Source of the DNA: Halobacteriovorax sp.
GTDB taxonomy: Bacteria > Bdellovibrionota > Bacteriovoracia > Bacteriovoracales > Bacteriovoracaceae
NCBI GenBank assembly: GCA_024686135.1
Contig: JAIBDQ010000007.1
Span: 1 to 45,251, forward strand
Length of the DNA stretch: 45,251 nt
Direction: 5' to 3'
Shown here: in pieces, positions 1 to 7,447 of the stretch
How the letters are laid out: each line of letters opens with the position of its first letter
How positions within the stretch are numbered: the stretch's first letter is position 1
Translations under genes and position numbers: made by a program
The notes under the pieces: model-generated
Seen by the model: the letters and a program-made list of their open reading frames with translations, nothing else
The model's database searches: none
Told to the model about the DNA's origin: nothing

Positions 1-9
1 CAATTTCAT
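1..9 (-). CDS. Start of an unidentified gene running off the window
   Basis: An ATG on the minus strand at position 9 begins Met-Lys-Leu before the window ends. A GAGGA ribosome-binding site lies 9 bases upstream (plus-strand 19-23), which is the only support. The product cannot be recognised. The leader just upstream contains a small hairpin-like repeat, TAACC-7-GGTTA. It would be the next gene of the minus-strand series after the 70-residue gene at 84-296, with about 75 bases between them. Confidence 0.4.
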
Positions 10-83
10 ACAAGGCAGTCCTCTAACCATTTTACGGTTATGGCCCTGCTTACTTGGACTGGTTCAAAAGGTATCCAGCTTCT

Positions 84-296
84 TTAGATAATGTTCAACT
101 TCTTAGCAATTTGCGGAGTCGTAGTTAATCCAAAGTCAGTAACACTTACGTTGCCTTGGCTTGCTCTGGCCACATGATTTGATTTCTCAACCAGTGTAGC
201 AGTTTGGCCACCTTGTGAACTTTTAAGTTTTAAAGCCTTTAGGTTTTGCCTAGTAAGCTGGTAAGGGTCAATTTGTGGTATCGATTTTAGTCTCAT
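84..296 (-). CDS. Small hypothetical protein (70 aa)
   Basis: This is a 70-codon open frame beginning ATG, on the same strand as and 59 bases downstream of the methyltransferase gene. The product is basic and Gln/Ser/Thr-rich, with no hydrophobic segment or signal peptide, so it is probably cytoplasmic. The upstream sequence has only a weak AGAG ribosome-binding site. I recognise no family. Strand, position and lack of a competing frame support it, but at this length it could be spurious. Confidence 0.45.
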   Translation of the reverse strand: MRLKSIPQIDPYQLTRQNLKALKLKSSQGGQTATLVEKSNHVARASQGNVSVTDFGLTTTPQIAKKLNII

Positions 297-355
297 AAAA
301 CTCTATCGGACATTGAGTGATATACTTGAGTGTTTTATGAGGTCTAGCTTTAAAA

Positions 356-1231
356 CTAGATACTTACGGTCTGTAAAATGAGTCCAGCTTGCTTAAAATA
401 CGTATCTTCAATAGACCTTATGACCTGGAGCCAGGGCTGACTTTTTAAGTATTCTAGTAAAAGGTCGTCATAACCTGAAAGAGCAATAATCATAAAGTGA
501 GAAGCATTATGTTTATGTTGTAACTCTAAATCTAAGATAACTTTCTTAAGGTTCTCTTCGCTTAGGGGGTCATAGAAATAATAAAAGTCTGCTTTTGGTA
601 AGACATATTCTTTATCGGAGAGATCCTGAGTCATAAATTTACAATTATAAAAATTATTTTTTTCAGCAATCTTATTAGCACAATCTACTCTTTCTTCTAC
701 TAGTTCAAGACCTAGGTACTTTAATTCGGGAAAGCATAGATTAAGAAAAAAGCCAACACGGCCAAAGCCTGATCCAATATCCACTAGTGACTTTTTTCCA
801 GGTGGCCTTAAATAATTAAAGATATCAATAAGCAAAGAATAGTGAGTTTGAGCATGGGCATACTCGAAGCTACCTCTGACTCTCTGTTCTTCTTTAATTC
901 CAGTTTGTTTCTCGTGAGCAATTTGATCAAATTTAGCTAGATTACCTATTGTTCTTAACCCAAGAGCTGCATCAAAAAAACGATTGATCGAGTTTTTATC
1001 GCGATCGAATATGAGTGAGAGTTCAAAGAACTCATCAAAGCTTTTAATTTCGTTTGTTAGTTTGTTTTTATCGTAATATTGCTCAAGTCCTAGAAGAAAT
1101 AAATCGCTATTTTTGGAGTCAACTTCACAAACTTCTTTATAGGCTATGGCCAGTTCAGTTAATGTCGTTCCTTGAAACTCTGGAATGACGCCTCCATCTA
1201 AGAGGCCAATAACTTTAGCCAGGTTAACCAT
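356..1231 (-). CDS. Class I SAM-dependent methyltransferase
   Basis: This is a 291-residue cytoplasmic protein with a Rossmann methyltransferase core in its second half. Motif I reads LVDIGSGFGRVGFF around residues 146-159, followed by an acidic motif II (LGLELVEERV) and a later DFYYFYDPLS segment in the motif IV position. The glycine-rich loop and the E of motif II are the expected S-adenosylmethionine contacts. The first ~110 residues are helical and unrecognised and may be a substrate or partner domain. The spacing of motif I and the acidic strand resembles DOT1-like and small-molecule methyltransferases, but the substrate cannot be told. Its ATG overlaps the stop of the Cse60-like gene as TAATG, so translation is probably coupled. 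Confidence 0.75.
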   Translation of the reverse strand: MVNLAKVIGLLDGGVIPEFQGTTLTELAIAYKEVCEVDSKNSDLFLLGLEQYYDKNKLTNEIKSFDEFFELSLIFDRDKNSINRFFDAALGLRTIGNLAKFDQIAHEKQTGIKEEQRVRGSFEYAHAQTHYSLLIDIFNYLRPPGKKSLVDIGSGFGRVGFFLNLCFPELKYLGLELVEERVDCANKIAEKNNFYNCKFMTQDLSDKEYVLPKADFYYFYDPLSEENLKKVILDLELQHKHNASHFMIIALSGYDDLLLEYLKSQPWLQVIRSIEDTYFKQAGLILQTVSI

Positions 1232-1395
1232 TATTTATAAACTAAAAGCGCAGAAAAAATTTCATCACCAGTATGGTCACAAATATGGGCATACTCTAAT
1301 TTAACAATTTCTAGGTCGGGATTCTCCTTAAAGAACTTATTCATTTGAAACTCAATTTTAGCAGCGTCCCTAGCGGTAAAAACCTCTACTTTCAT
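1231..1395 (-). CDS. Cse60-like small protein (54 aa)
   Basis: This is a very small acidic protein beginning MKVEVF and ending FSALLVYK, with a central EFQMNKFFKENPDLEIVKLEY stretch. The pattern (short beta strand, helix, 'ENPDLEIV', final strand 'FSALLVY') resembles the Cse60 family, known from Bacillus sporulation but of unknown biochemical role. The frame stays open to an ATG at 1422. I prefer the ATG at 1395 because GAGG lies 6 bases before it, the family starts at MKVxVF, and the predicted promoter would start transcription near 1422. It is coupled to the methyltransferase by a TAATG overlap. Confidence 0.6.
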   Translation of the reverse strand: MKVEVFTARDAAKIEFQMNKFFKENPDLEIVKLEYAHICDHTGDEIFSALLVYK

Positions 1396-1428
1396 ATCTT
1401 CCCTCATCATTTCATTTGTCATAGTTCT

Positions 1429-1456
1429 ATTTTATATTAGTTTAAATAAGTGTCAA
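1429..1456 (-). promoter_or_regulatory. Sigma-70-type promoter for the Cse60-like/methyltransferase genes
   Basis: On the minus strand, a perfect -35 box TTGACA (plus 1451-1456) is followed after 16 bases by TAAAAT (plus 1429-1434), five of six matches to the -10 consensus. The start point would be near 1422, leaving a leader of about 27 bases to the ATG at 1395. The promoter sits in the 37-base gap after the second DUF2723 gene, so the downstream pair can be expressed independently. Confidence 0.65.
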
Positions 1457-1459
1457 AAT

Positions 1460-3490
1460 TTATTTAATTGAATTTAAGAACGAGTTGGCCCCAGAGTGCC
1501 CTGGTTTGCATTCTAGAATATTTAGGGCCCATTTTTTGGCTTCGTTTAGTTTTTTGGAATTGTAAGTTATAAATAATAAATTGTTCATAATGGAGGTATT
1601 GCAATCGGGACCTTCTTTCAAAGAGATTAAACAGTTTGAAAGGGCAGCTTCGTAATTTTTTTCGACGGCCAATATGGTACAAAGCCTGCCATAGCTAGCA
1701 TGATGGAGAGGGGCACCATTTAAGTTGTCTTTCGCCCATTTGAAAACTTCCTTATAACGTTTATTTTTCTTCAACCTATAAGCTTGCTCAAGAATAGAGT
1801 GAATAAACTGTATATCCTTCGAATTTTTATGTTTTCTTAGCTCATGAAGAAAAGGGGAAATCATTTGTTCATTATTTATTAGATAATATTTGAAACTATT
1901 AAAAAGAATCATATTGCGGAGTGAGTCTATCCAATATTCACTCTTAGGATATCCTGTGACTGCAGCAGTTAATAAGTCAGTTGAAAGGACTTGAGAACTT
2001 TTGGTTGGGACAAACGGTATATGATTTAAGATACGATTAAAATAGATAGTCTGGGCCAGCTTATATCCTTTTTTTTCAAACTTCTCAATGCAAGTAGTGT
2101 AGATTGGTCTTTTTGAACTTTGAATCAATTTCCTTTCTGCTGCATCTCTCAATTGTTCAAACTTCTTTTTTGTTTTTACCTTCCAAAATAAGAGCTCTGG
2201 GTGGTACAGATTCTCTTTTGTCATGATACTTAAACGATCATAGATCGTTACATCCGGCCTTACCTTTAAAAATTTATTAACATAATAAAGGGCATATGGC
2301 TCTTGCCCGCATAAAATCAAAATTGAGTTAGGTTCTAGGGACTCTAATCCATTTCTTGCCCATTCATAAACTAAGCGATCATTTATATGTGATGTATCCT
2401 TAAAGTTAGTCGCTCCATTTATTAGGGTCAGACCTATGAAGAGATATTTAAGACTGTTTTTTACGAGGATTTTATCTAAGGCAAGGGCCATAAAAAATCC
2501 TGCAAAAACTGCTGCCGGCATTAGATAAGCTTTAATTACTGCTTGATATTGCTCGGAATGTTTAAAACCAAGTAAGAAAACTACAAGGATAGAGCTTGTC
2601 AAAAATGAAATTGAAATAAAACGAGATTCTTTATTCTTAAAACTTAAATAGACCCCAAATGGAAACAATAAAAAGATCAGTTTAAAATCTAATAGGAGTT
2701 GTTTAAAAATATAATAACTTAAGGATAGTTTATCTGATAATCCTCCACCAGCATTGTCTACTCCGCTATATCCCTTACGTAAAAACTGTTTCCATAACAT
2801 TTCCCAGTTAGCGACTTTACCAAAATTATATTCTAAGTTTTGATTAGTCATTTGTATGAGTAAATATGTGAAGGGGACTAGCCCTAGGATAAATCCCAAA
2901 ATACCCCAGGATAGATTATTTTTGTTACATTGCTTCCACTTGAAAACGAAAAGTAAACCGACTGAACCGAGTATAAAAAGAGGATAGTGATGAATGAGAC
3001 CTGAAGCTGTAATCAGACCCATGAAAAATAAGTTCTTTTTACTAGGGATATTATTTGTATATAAAGTAAAAATATATAATAGAAGAATAAAGACAATATT
3101 TAAGCTATAAACTTCGACAATTATACTTTGACCCATAAAGATACTAGTAAGACTAACTGCTAAAGCGGATAATACGGCAGAAGTCTTTGTTATTCCTAGT
3201 AATCTTAAAAGCCAATAGAAGAGACTAATTCCCAATGCTCCGAAGAGGGAACTGTATAGGGCCAGCCTAAAGCCTAGTTCTCCAATGGGAATTTTTGAAA
3301 AAAGAAACCCTAACATCGTAAATAGCGGAAAACTTGGGCCGTGGACAATACCTAGGCTAGAGAGACCCATGATAAAGTCCCCAGAATCTTCAACCGTTAT
3401 TCTAGGAGGACAGTTTATGCCGTAGTAAATAAACACGAATATAAAGAGAGTCCAAAATATTTTTTTATCATTCACATCTGTCGAGCTCAT
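1460..3490 (-). CDS. DUF2723 polytopic membrane protein, probable glycosyltransferase, with C-terminal TPR-like region
   Basis: This is a 676-residue inner-membrane protein with about ten hydrophobic segments in its first ~370 residues and a soluble second half. Near the N-terminus it has the DUF2723 signature VEDSGDFIMG...VHGPSFPLF, where the usual HPPGYP reads HGPSFP. DUF2723 proteins (TMEM260 relatives) resemble GT-C glycosyltransferases acting on lipid-linked sugars; the substrate here is unknown. The last ~150 residues are helical with repeat-like spacing (for example EAALSNCLISLKEGP and EAKKWALNILECKPGHSGA), consistent with tetratricopeptide repeats. Its ATG overlaps the upstream DUF2723 stop as ATGA. 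The two products are paralogues, possibly acting on the same pathway. Confidence 0.75.
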   Translation of the reverse strand: MSSTDVNDKKIFWTLFIFVFIYYGINCPPRITVEDSGDFIMGLSSLGIVHGPSFPLFTMLGFLFSKIPIGELGFRLALYSSLFGALGISLFYWLLRLLGITKTSAVLSALAVSLTSIFMGQSIIVEVYSLNIVFILLLYIFTLYTNNIPSKKNLFFMGLITASGLIHHYPLFILGSVGLLFVFKWKQCNKNNLSWGILGFILGLVPFTYLLIQMTNQNLEYNFGKVANWEMLWKQFLRKGYSGVDNAGGGLSDKLSLSYYIFKQLLLDFKLIFLLFPFGVYLSFKNKESRFISISFLTSSILVVFLLGFKHSEQYQAVIKAYLMPAAVFAGFFMALALDKILVKNSLKYLFIGLTLINGATNFKDTSHINDRLVYEWARNGLESLEPNSILILCGQEPYALYYVNKFLKVRPDVTIYDRLSIMTKENLYHPELLFWKVKTKKKFEQLRDAAERKLIQSSKRPIYTTCIEKFEKKGYKLAQTIYFNRILNHIPFVPTKSSQVLSTDLLTAAVTGYPKSEYWIDSLRNMILFNSFKYYLINNEQMISPFLHELRKHKNSKDIQFIHSILEQAYRLKKNKRYKEVFKWAKDNLNGAPLHHASYGRLCTILAVEKNYEAALSNCLISLKEGPDCNTSIMNNLLFITYNSKKLNEAKKWALNILECKPGHSGANSFLNSIK

Positions 3491-5466
3491 TTATTCTTCC
3501 TCGAGAAGTGATCTAGAGCTTTCTTTATCTCACTTGCTTCCTTACTATTTTTATCTGAAAGATTCTTATAGTATTCACCCCAAGCTAGAATCATCTTACC
3601 TACGGCATTAGGCAACTTACCTACCAGTTGATAATAGAGAAGACCCAAGTTTTTAAGAAACTCTGGTGGAATTTTATTATGCTTGGCCCTTAAGCCTTCT
3701 ATATGATTTGCTAGCATAATTTTTATCTTATAATCATTAAGTCTCTTTATTTCTCTAGTATGATAAATCATATGAAACCTTTCAGCGTTCCAGTAAATAA
3801 TCTCCTGAACTAACTCTTCCCAACTTCCTGATTCCATAATTTTATAGTTTTCTGGTTTGAATTGTCCCTTGGCCCAATTGTGGTTTCGAATAACTTCTTT
3901 TGTTAAGTTTTCATTTTGTAATGGGACAAGTGAAAATAAAAAACCGTAAGGAACCCATTTAAATCTTTTAAGTAAGCTAAGATCTGAATCTCCCGATTTT
4001 TTGACCATGCCTGCGTCATGTAGGATAAAATATTTCTTTTGCGGATTAAGCTTAGCAATATCTATGAGCTGGTAGCTTCCTGGCTTTTTCATTATAGAAT
4101 AAAGTCCGTCCGGAAGTTTAATATCCGTTTTCATTTTTTTATGAATACCGCGATACCATTTTAGGTCCATCAGTGGAATGGGGAGCACTGTAATATCTGT
4201 GCGTAGCTTTTTTACTACTTGTAAATATCTTAAGATATTGACTTGAAGATCCCCAGTGGCAAAGAGAACAGCGCTATTTGGTAGTGATGTAAGCATAATC
4301 TTGCCATAGTCTTCAATGATAGAATTCCCTCTTCGAGAGCTTTCTTGGAAGCTAAAAAATGCCCTTGTCATGAATAGAATTAATAAAATAGCGAAGACGC
4401 TTTTTTTATAATTTGGAAATCTTTCATTTATAGCTCTTATTCCAAAGCAGGAGATTATCAGAAGAAGTAAAAGTGGGACTTGCCAAAATCGAGCAAAGAC
4501 TTCTTTGAATAATGGGTTTGATAAATCGATATTAGAAAGGCTGAAGAAAAATATGATATAAAAACTTAATATAGATAATATTAGATATTCAAAGTCAAAC
4601 CTTCTTGTATTTTTTAGCTTAATCTTTCTAAATAACCAGTAGATAGGTAGAATTAAAAAGAGGGCATAACTATCAGCTGTTAAGTCTTTAAAAAACTCAA
4701 ATAGGTTTGGGCCCAAACCACCTTTTCCACTAGCTGTTAGCTTAAATGTACCAAAATCTTTTCTAAGAAAATGATGGAAAAAACCTTCAAACGAAGAAGT
4801 GTCCCCCCAAGAGATCAATGCATCAGTTGATGGCGCCCAAATAAGATATAGGTAGGGGAGAAGTCCTATGAGAGTAAAAAGGAAGAAGTTTAAGACTATT
4901 ATTGGTTTAAGAAGTTCTTTATTCTTTAGCAGTAAATATAAAATACAGGGGATAGCAACTAAAACAAAGCTATGGTGATTGCTTATTCCAAGACCACATA
5001 TAAATGATCCAAGATATAGAGTCTTTATCTCTTTGGAATTTACATATGAATAAGTAAGATAAAGTATCGAGGCACAGAGAATATTATTGAGTGCAAAAAC
5101 TTCGGCAACTAGGCTATATCGAAAGACAATTGGCAAAACACAAAAAAAACTTGCAAAAACTATTGAACTCCAGCGACAGCCTAAAATTTTATGAAAAAGT
5201 CTGTATAAAATAATTGATGCCATTGTATTAAAAATGGCAGATGAAAAATTTATAAGATGCGTGCTATCACCAGGAAATATAAAAAGAAGCTTATAAATTA
5301 AAGTGACAAGAGGATAGCCAGGGGGTTGAGCTACTCCGCTAGAAAAGGCAGCACCAATAAACATAGCGGAGTCACCACCTGGCACAGACTCTAAAGTTCC
5401 TAGAAAGAAAAAAAGTAATAGGGCAAAAGCCCCCGTGAAAGGGAAAATCCAATTCTTTAATAGCAC
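3487..5466 (-). CDS. DUF2723 polytopic membrane protein, probable glycosyltransferase
   Basis: This is a 659-residue inner-membrane protein, paralogous to the next gene. After the first membrane segment it has the canonical signature GGDSAMFIGAAF...GVAQPPGYPL, with the acidic GDS motif expected to sit in the active site of GT-C-like enzymes. About ten membrane segments fill residues 8-370. The remainder is soluble and helical. The start is GTG at 5466, with no good ribosome-binding site. It lies 17 bases after the small monooxygenase-like gene and overlaps its partner by 4 bp, so the three genes probably form one unit. The sugar or lipid substrate cannot be read from the sequence. Confidence 0.75.
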   Translation of the reverse strand: MLLKNWIFPFTGAFALLLFFFLGTLESVPGGDSAMFIGAAFSSGVAQPPGYPLVTLIYKLLFIFPGDSTHLINFSSAIFNTMASIILYRLFHKILGCRWSSIVFASFFCVLPIVFRYSLVAEVFALNNILCASILYLTYSYVNSKEIKTLYLGSFICGLGISNHHSFVLVAIPCILYLLLKNKELLKPIIVLNFFLFTLIGLLPYLYLIWAPSTDALISWGDTSSFEGFFHHFLRKDFGTFKLTASGKGGLGPNLFEFFKDLTADSYALFLILPIYWLFRKIKLKNTRRFDFEYLILSILSFYIIFFFSLSNIDLSNPLFKEVFARFWQVPLLLLLIISCFGIRAINERFPNYKKSVFAILLILFMTRAFFSFQESSRRGNSIIEDYGKIMLTSLPNSAVLFATGDLQVNILRYLQVVKKLRTDITVLPIPLMDLKWYRGIHKKMKTDIKLPDGLYSIMKKPGSYQLIDIAKLNPQKKYFILHDAGMVKKSGDSDLSLLKRFKWVPYGFLFSLVPLQNENLTKEVIRNHNWAKGQFKPENYKIMESGSWEELVQEIIYWNAERFHMIYHTREIKRLNDYKIKIMLANHIEGLRAKHNKIPPEFLKNLGLLYYQLVGKLPNAVGKMILAWGEYYKNLSDKNSKEASEIKKALDHFSRKNK

Positions 5467-5483
5467 ACGATAATTTTAACATT

Positions 5484-5795
5484 TTAAGAGGCTAAAACAA
5501 CTTTTGTCTTGGTTGACTGACAATGAAGACCAGTAATTTTCGAAAAATGATCTTGAATAGGGTCATCCTCCATGAAGGCAAGGTAAGTTTCTTCGTCTTT
5601 CCACTGGAAATAATTGAACACTGAGTTACTCTCTAGTGACAAATGCAGGTTGTATGAAATCAATCCCGGATATTCTTTTATGTGATTTATGAATATAGGT
5701 TTTAATTTTTCTAGCAGTTCTTCAGGAGTACCATCATCGGTTTTATATTCGCAAAAGATAGTTAGTATTCCTCTAAAATTGTCTATTACCGCCAT
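5484..5795 (-). CDS. Antibiotic biosynthesis monooxygenase (ABM) domain protein
   Basis: This 103-residue protein has the dimeric alpha-beta barrel pattern of the ABM family: a strand (GILTIFCEYKT), a helix with EELLEKLKPIF, then PGLISYNLHLSLESNSVFNYFQWKDEETYLAFM. 'PGLISYNLH' and 'FQWKDEETYLAF' match the positions of the family's PGxxxYxLxxS and xWxsxeal segments. Members oxidise quinols or polyketides, or act as haem-handling or ligand-binding proteins without cofactors. The substrate is unknown. A GGAG site lies 6 bases before the ATG. It is first in the run toward the DUF2723 genes, but a functional link is not obvious. Confidence 0.7.
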   Translation of the reverse strand: MAVIDNFRGILTIFCEYKTDDGTPEELLEKLKPIFINHIKEYPGLISYNLHLSLESNSVFNYFQWKDEETYLAFMEDDPIQDHFSKITGLHCQSTKTKVVLAS

Positions 5796-5896
5796 TTGAT
5801 CTCCAATATTTATTTTTCGGAATATGTACTTTTCGGCTTTAATTTTTATGAAGTGCTATACTCGGTTATTCGACACAAAACTTATGGAAAAAAAAA

Positions 5897-5925
5897 TAAA
5901 CTCAAGTAGAATAAAAATGAGTTTA
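5897..5925. repeat. 8-bp inverted repeat upstream of the YdcZ-like gene
   Basis: TAAACTCA (5897-5904) and TGAGTTTA (5918-5925) are perfect inverted arms separated by 13 bases. They lie 20 bases before the GTG start of the transporter, in the 150-base divergent intergenic region. The pair could be a repressor site or a leader hairpin. I see no clear -35 box to decide. Confidence 0.4.
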
Positions 5926-5945
5926 AATTTATCTGGAGTTGAAAA

Positions 5946-6392
5946 GTGGGTATGGTTTCTATGATTGGCTTGGCCCTCTTGGTGGGATTGATAATTCCAT
6001 TTCAGGGCATTGTAACAGCTAGTTTATCACAAAAGCTTGAACACCCTTATCTATCGGCTTTCGTAAACTTCATTGGTGGTACATTAATATTTGTTATTGC
6101 TTTAATGTTCTCCTCAGCAAGCTTTCCGACAATGAAAAAATTAACAGCTGTACCTTGGTATCTCTATACCGGTGGACTTATTGGCAGTATTTTTATCTTG
6201 GGGGCTCTTTTCGCTCTTCCTAAAATCGGTTCCACAGCATTTTTTGGGCTAGTTGTTCTCGGTCAATTACTAATGACCGCCTTAGTTGATCATTATGGTC
6301 TACTTGGGATGCCAGTCCATAAAGTTGATATCTATAGGGTCACTGGGGTACTTTTGCTTTTAACAGGTTGTTATTTCATCATTAAGAAGTAG
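5946..6392 (+). CDS. DMT-superfamily transporter, YdcZ (DUF606) type
   Basis: This 148-residue, very hydrophobic protein has four to five membrane segments. It matches the half-size YdcZ/DUF606 group in the drug/metabolite transporter superfamily: an N-terminal ALLVGLIIPFQGIVTASLSQ, then HPYLSAFVNFIGGTLIF and GGLIGSIFILGALFALPKIG. Family members are thought to work as dimers; the cargo is unknown. I take GTG at 5946 because GGAG ends 7 bases before it. An in-frame ATG at 5952 is the alternative. The next gene follows after 74 bases. Confidence 0.8.
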   Translation: MGMVSMIGLALLVGLIIPFQGIVTASLSQKLEHPYLSAFVNFIGGTLIFVIALMFSSASFPTMKKLTAVPWYLYTGGLIGSIFILGALFALPKIGSTAFFGLVVLGQLLMTALVDHYGLLGMPVHKVDIYRVTGVLLLLTGCYFIIKK

Positions 6393-6466
6393 TTTCACGC
6401 TCTTAGCAGCTCTTACATTAGTTTTACAAAGTTCGATTAACTTTCCTCCTTTCTTGCCGATCATAA

Positions 6467-7447
6467 ATGAAGGATAATCGATATAGAGCCATGTTTGAGA
6501 ATTCTGCTAACGCAACAAATACATTTATAGACGAAGAGAAGGGTGAAGTACTTGCTTACTTTGATGCAGTATCTGAATCAAAACATTTTGATGCTCATGA
6601 TGGAGTGAGAATTCATTTTTCACAAATTGTTAATCAAAAAAACAAGAAACTATTGGTTATTTTACCTGGTCGAACCGAACCTGCTGCTAAATATGCAGAG
6701 ATGGCCTATGACCTTAGGTATGAGGGTTACGATATCGTCATTGTAGACCACCGTGGACAAGGTTATTCAGAAAGAATTTTAGAAAATAAGAGAATAGGCC
6801 ATGTAGAGAATTTTATAGATTATGTCCTAGACTTAGAAGAGGCTGGTCGTTTGATTAGTCGGATTAAAAAATATGATAAGAAAGTTATGCTTGCACACTC
6901 AATGGGAACAATAATTGGTCTCCTGCACGCAGAAAGAAATCCAAAATTCTGGGATGGTCTTATTTTAGGGTCACCTATGCTTGAAATAAAAACAAGATCC
7001 TTTCCGTCTTGGATAGTTAATAATCTCTTTAAGGTTATGAAAAGAGTCGGTATGGCAGAAGGCTTTGTCCCAGGAGGAACTGAAGAAGAGCAAGTACCAT
7101 TCGAAACTAATTCAGTAACACATTGTCCTCATCGTTTTAGGCTTGCCAGATATATTGAGGAAAGAGAGCCTTCTTTATTCGTGGCTGACCCATCTCCAAA
7201 CTGGGTCCTAGAGGGCTTTAAAGGTTCACAGCAGGCCTTAGAAGGGAGGCATGTTCTTAAGATGCCAATCCTTATGTTTCAAGCAGGAAAAGATGAATAC
7301 GTTCATGAAGAGGCACAAAATGAGTTTGCCTCAACGATGGTAAACTGTAAAAAAGTAAGATTTAGAAATTCCTATCATGAAATATTTCAAGAAAAAGATT
7401 CTATCCGTGATAAGGCCTTAAAAGAAATCATAAGATTTCTTAAATAA
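6467..7447 (+). CDS. Alpha/beta hydrolase, PldB-type lysophospholipase
   Basis: This is a 326-residue protein of the serine aminopeptidase/lysophospholipase (Hydrolase_4) group. The oxyanion region LLVILPGRTEPAAKYAEM is followed by DIVIVDHRGQGYSER, the nucleophile elbow AHSMGT (Ser145), an acid in FQAGKDEYVH and the histidine in NSYHEIFQEK. This is the catalytic triad order seen in Escherichia coli PldB. It probably cleaves lysophospholipids or monoacylglycerols. No signal peptide is visible, so it is cytoplasmic or peripheral. The ATG lacks a strong ribosome-binding site. Its stop codon directly abuts the stop of the convergent sensor gene. Confidence 0.8.
   Translation: MKDNRYRAMFENSANATNTFIDEEKGEVLAYFDAVSESKHFDAHDGVRIHFSQIVNQKNKKLLVILPGRTEPAAKYAEMAYDLRYEGYDIVIVDHRGQGYSERILENKRIGHVENFIDYVLDLEEAGRLISRIKKYDKKVMLAHSMGTIIGLLHAERNPKFWDGLILGSPMLEIKTRSFPSWIVNNLFKVMKRVGMAEGFVPGGTEEEQVPFETNSVTHCPHRFRLARYIEEREPSLFVADPSPNWVLEGFKGSQQALEGRHVLKMPILMFQAGKDEYVHEEAQNEFASTMVNCKKVRFRNSYHEIFQEKDSIRDKALKEIIRFLK

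Noticed and set aside
10-60. tRNA-like look of the minus-strand sequence (GGTTAGAGGACTGCCTTGT)
   Set aside because: The anticodon-arm partner (GGCAG) and T-arm are absent; the segment is better explained as a leader with a GAGGA site before an ATG.
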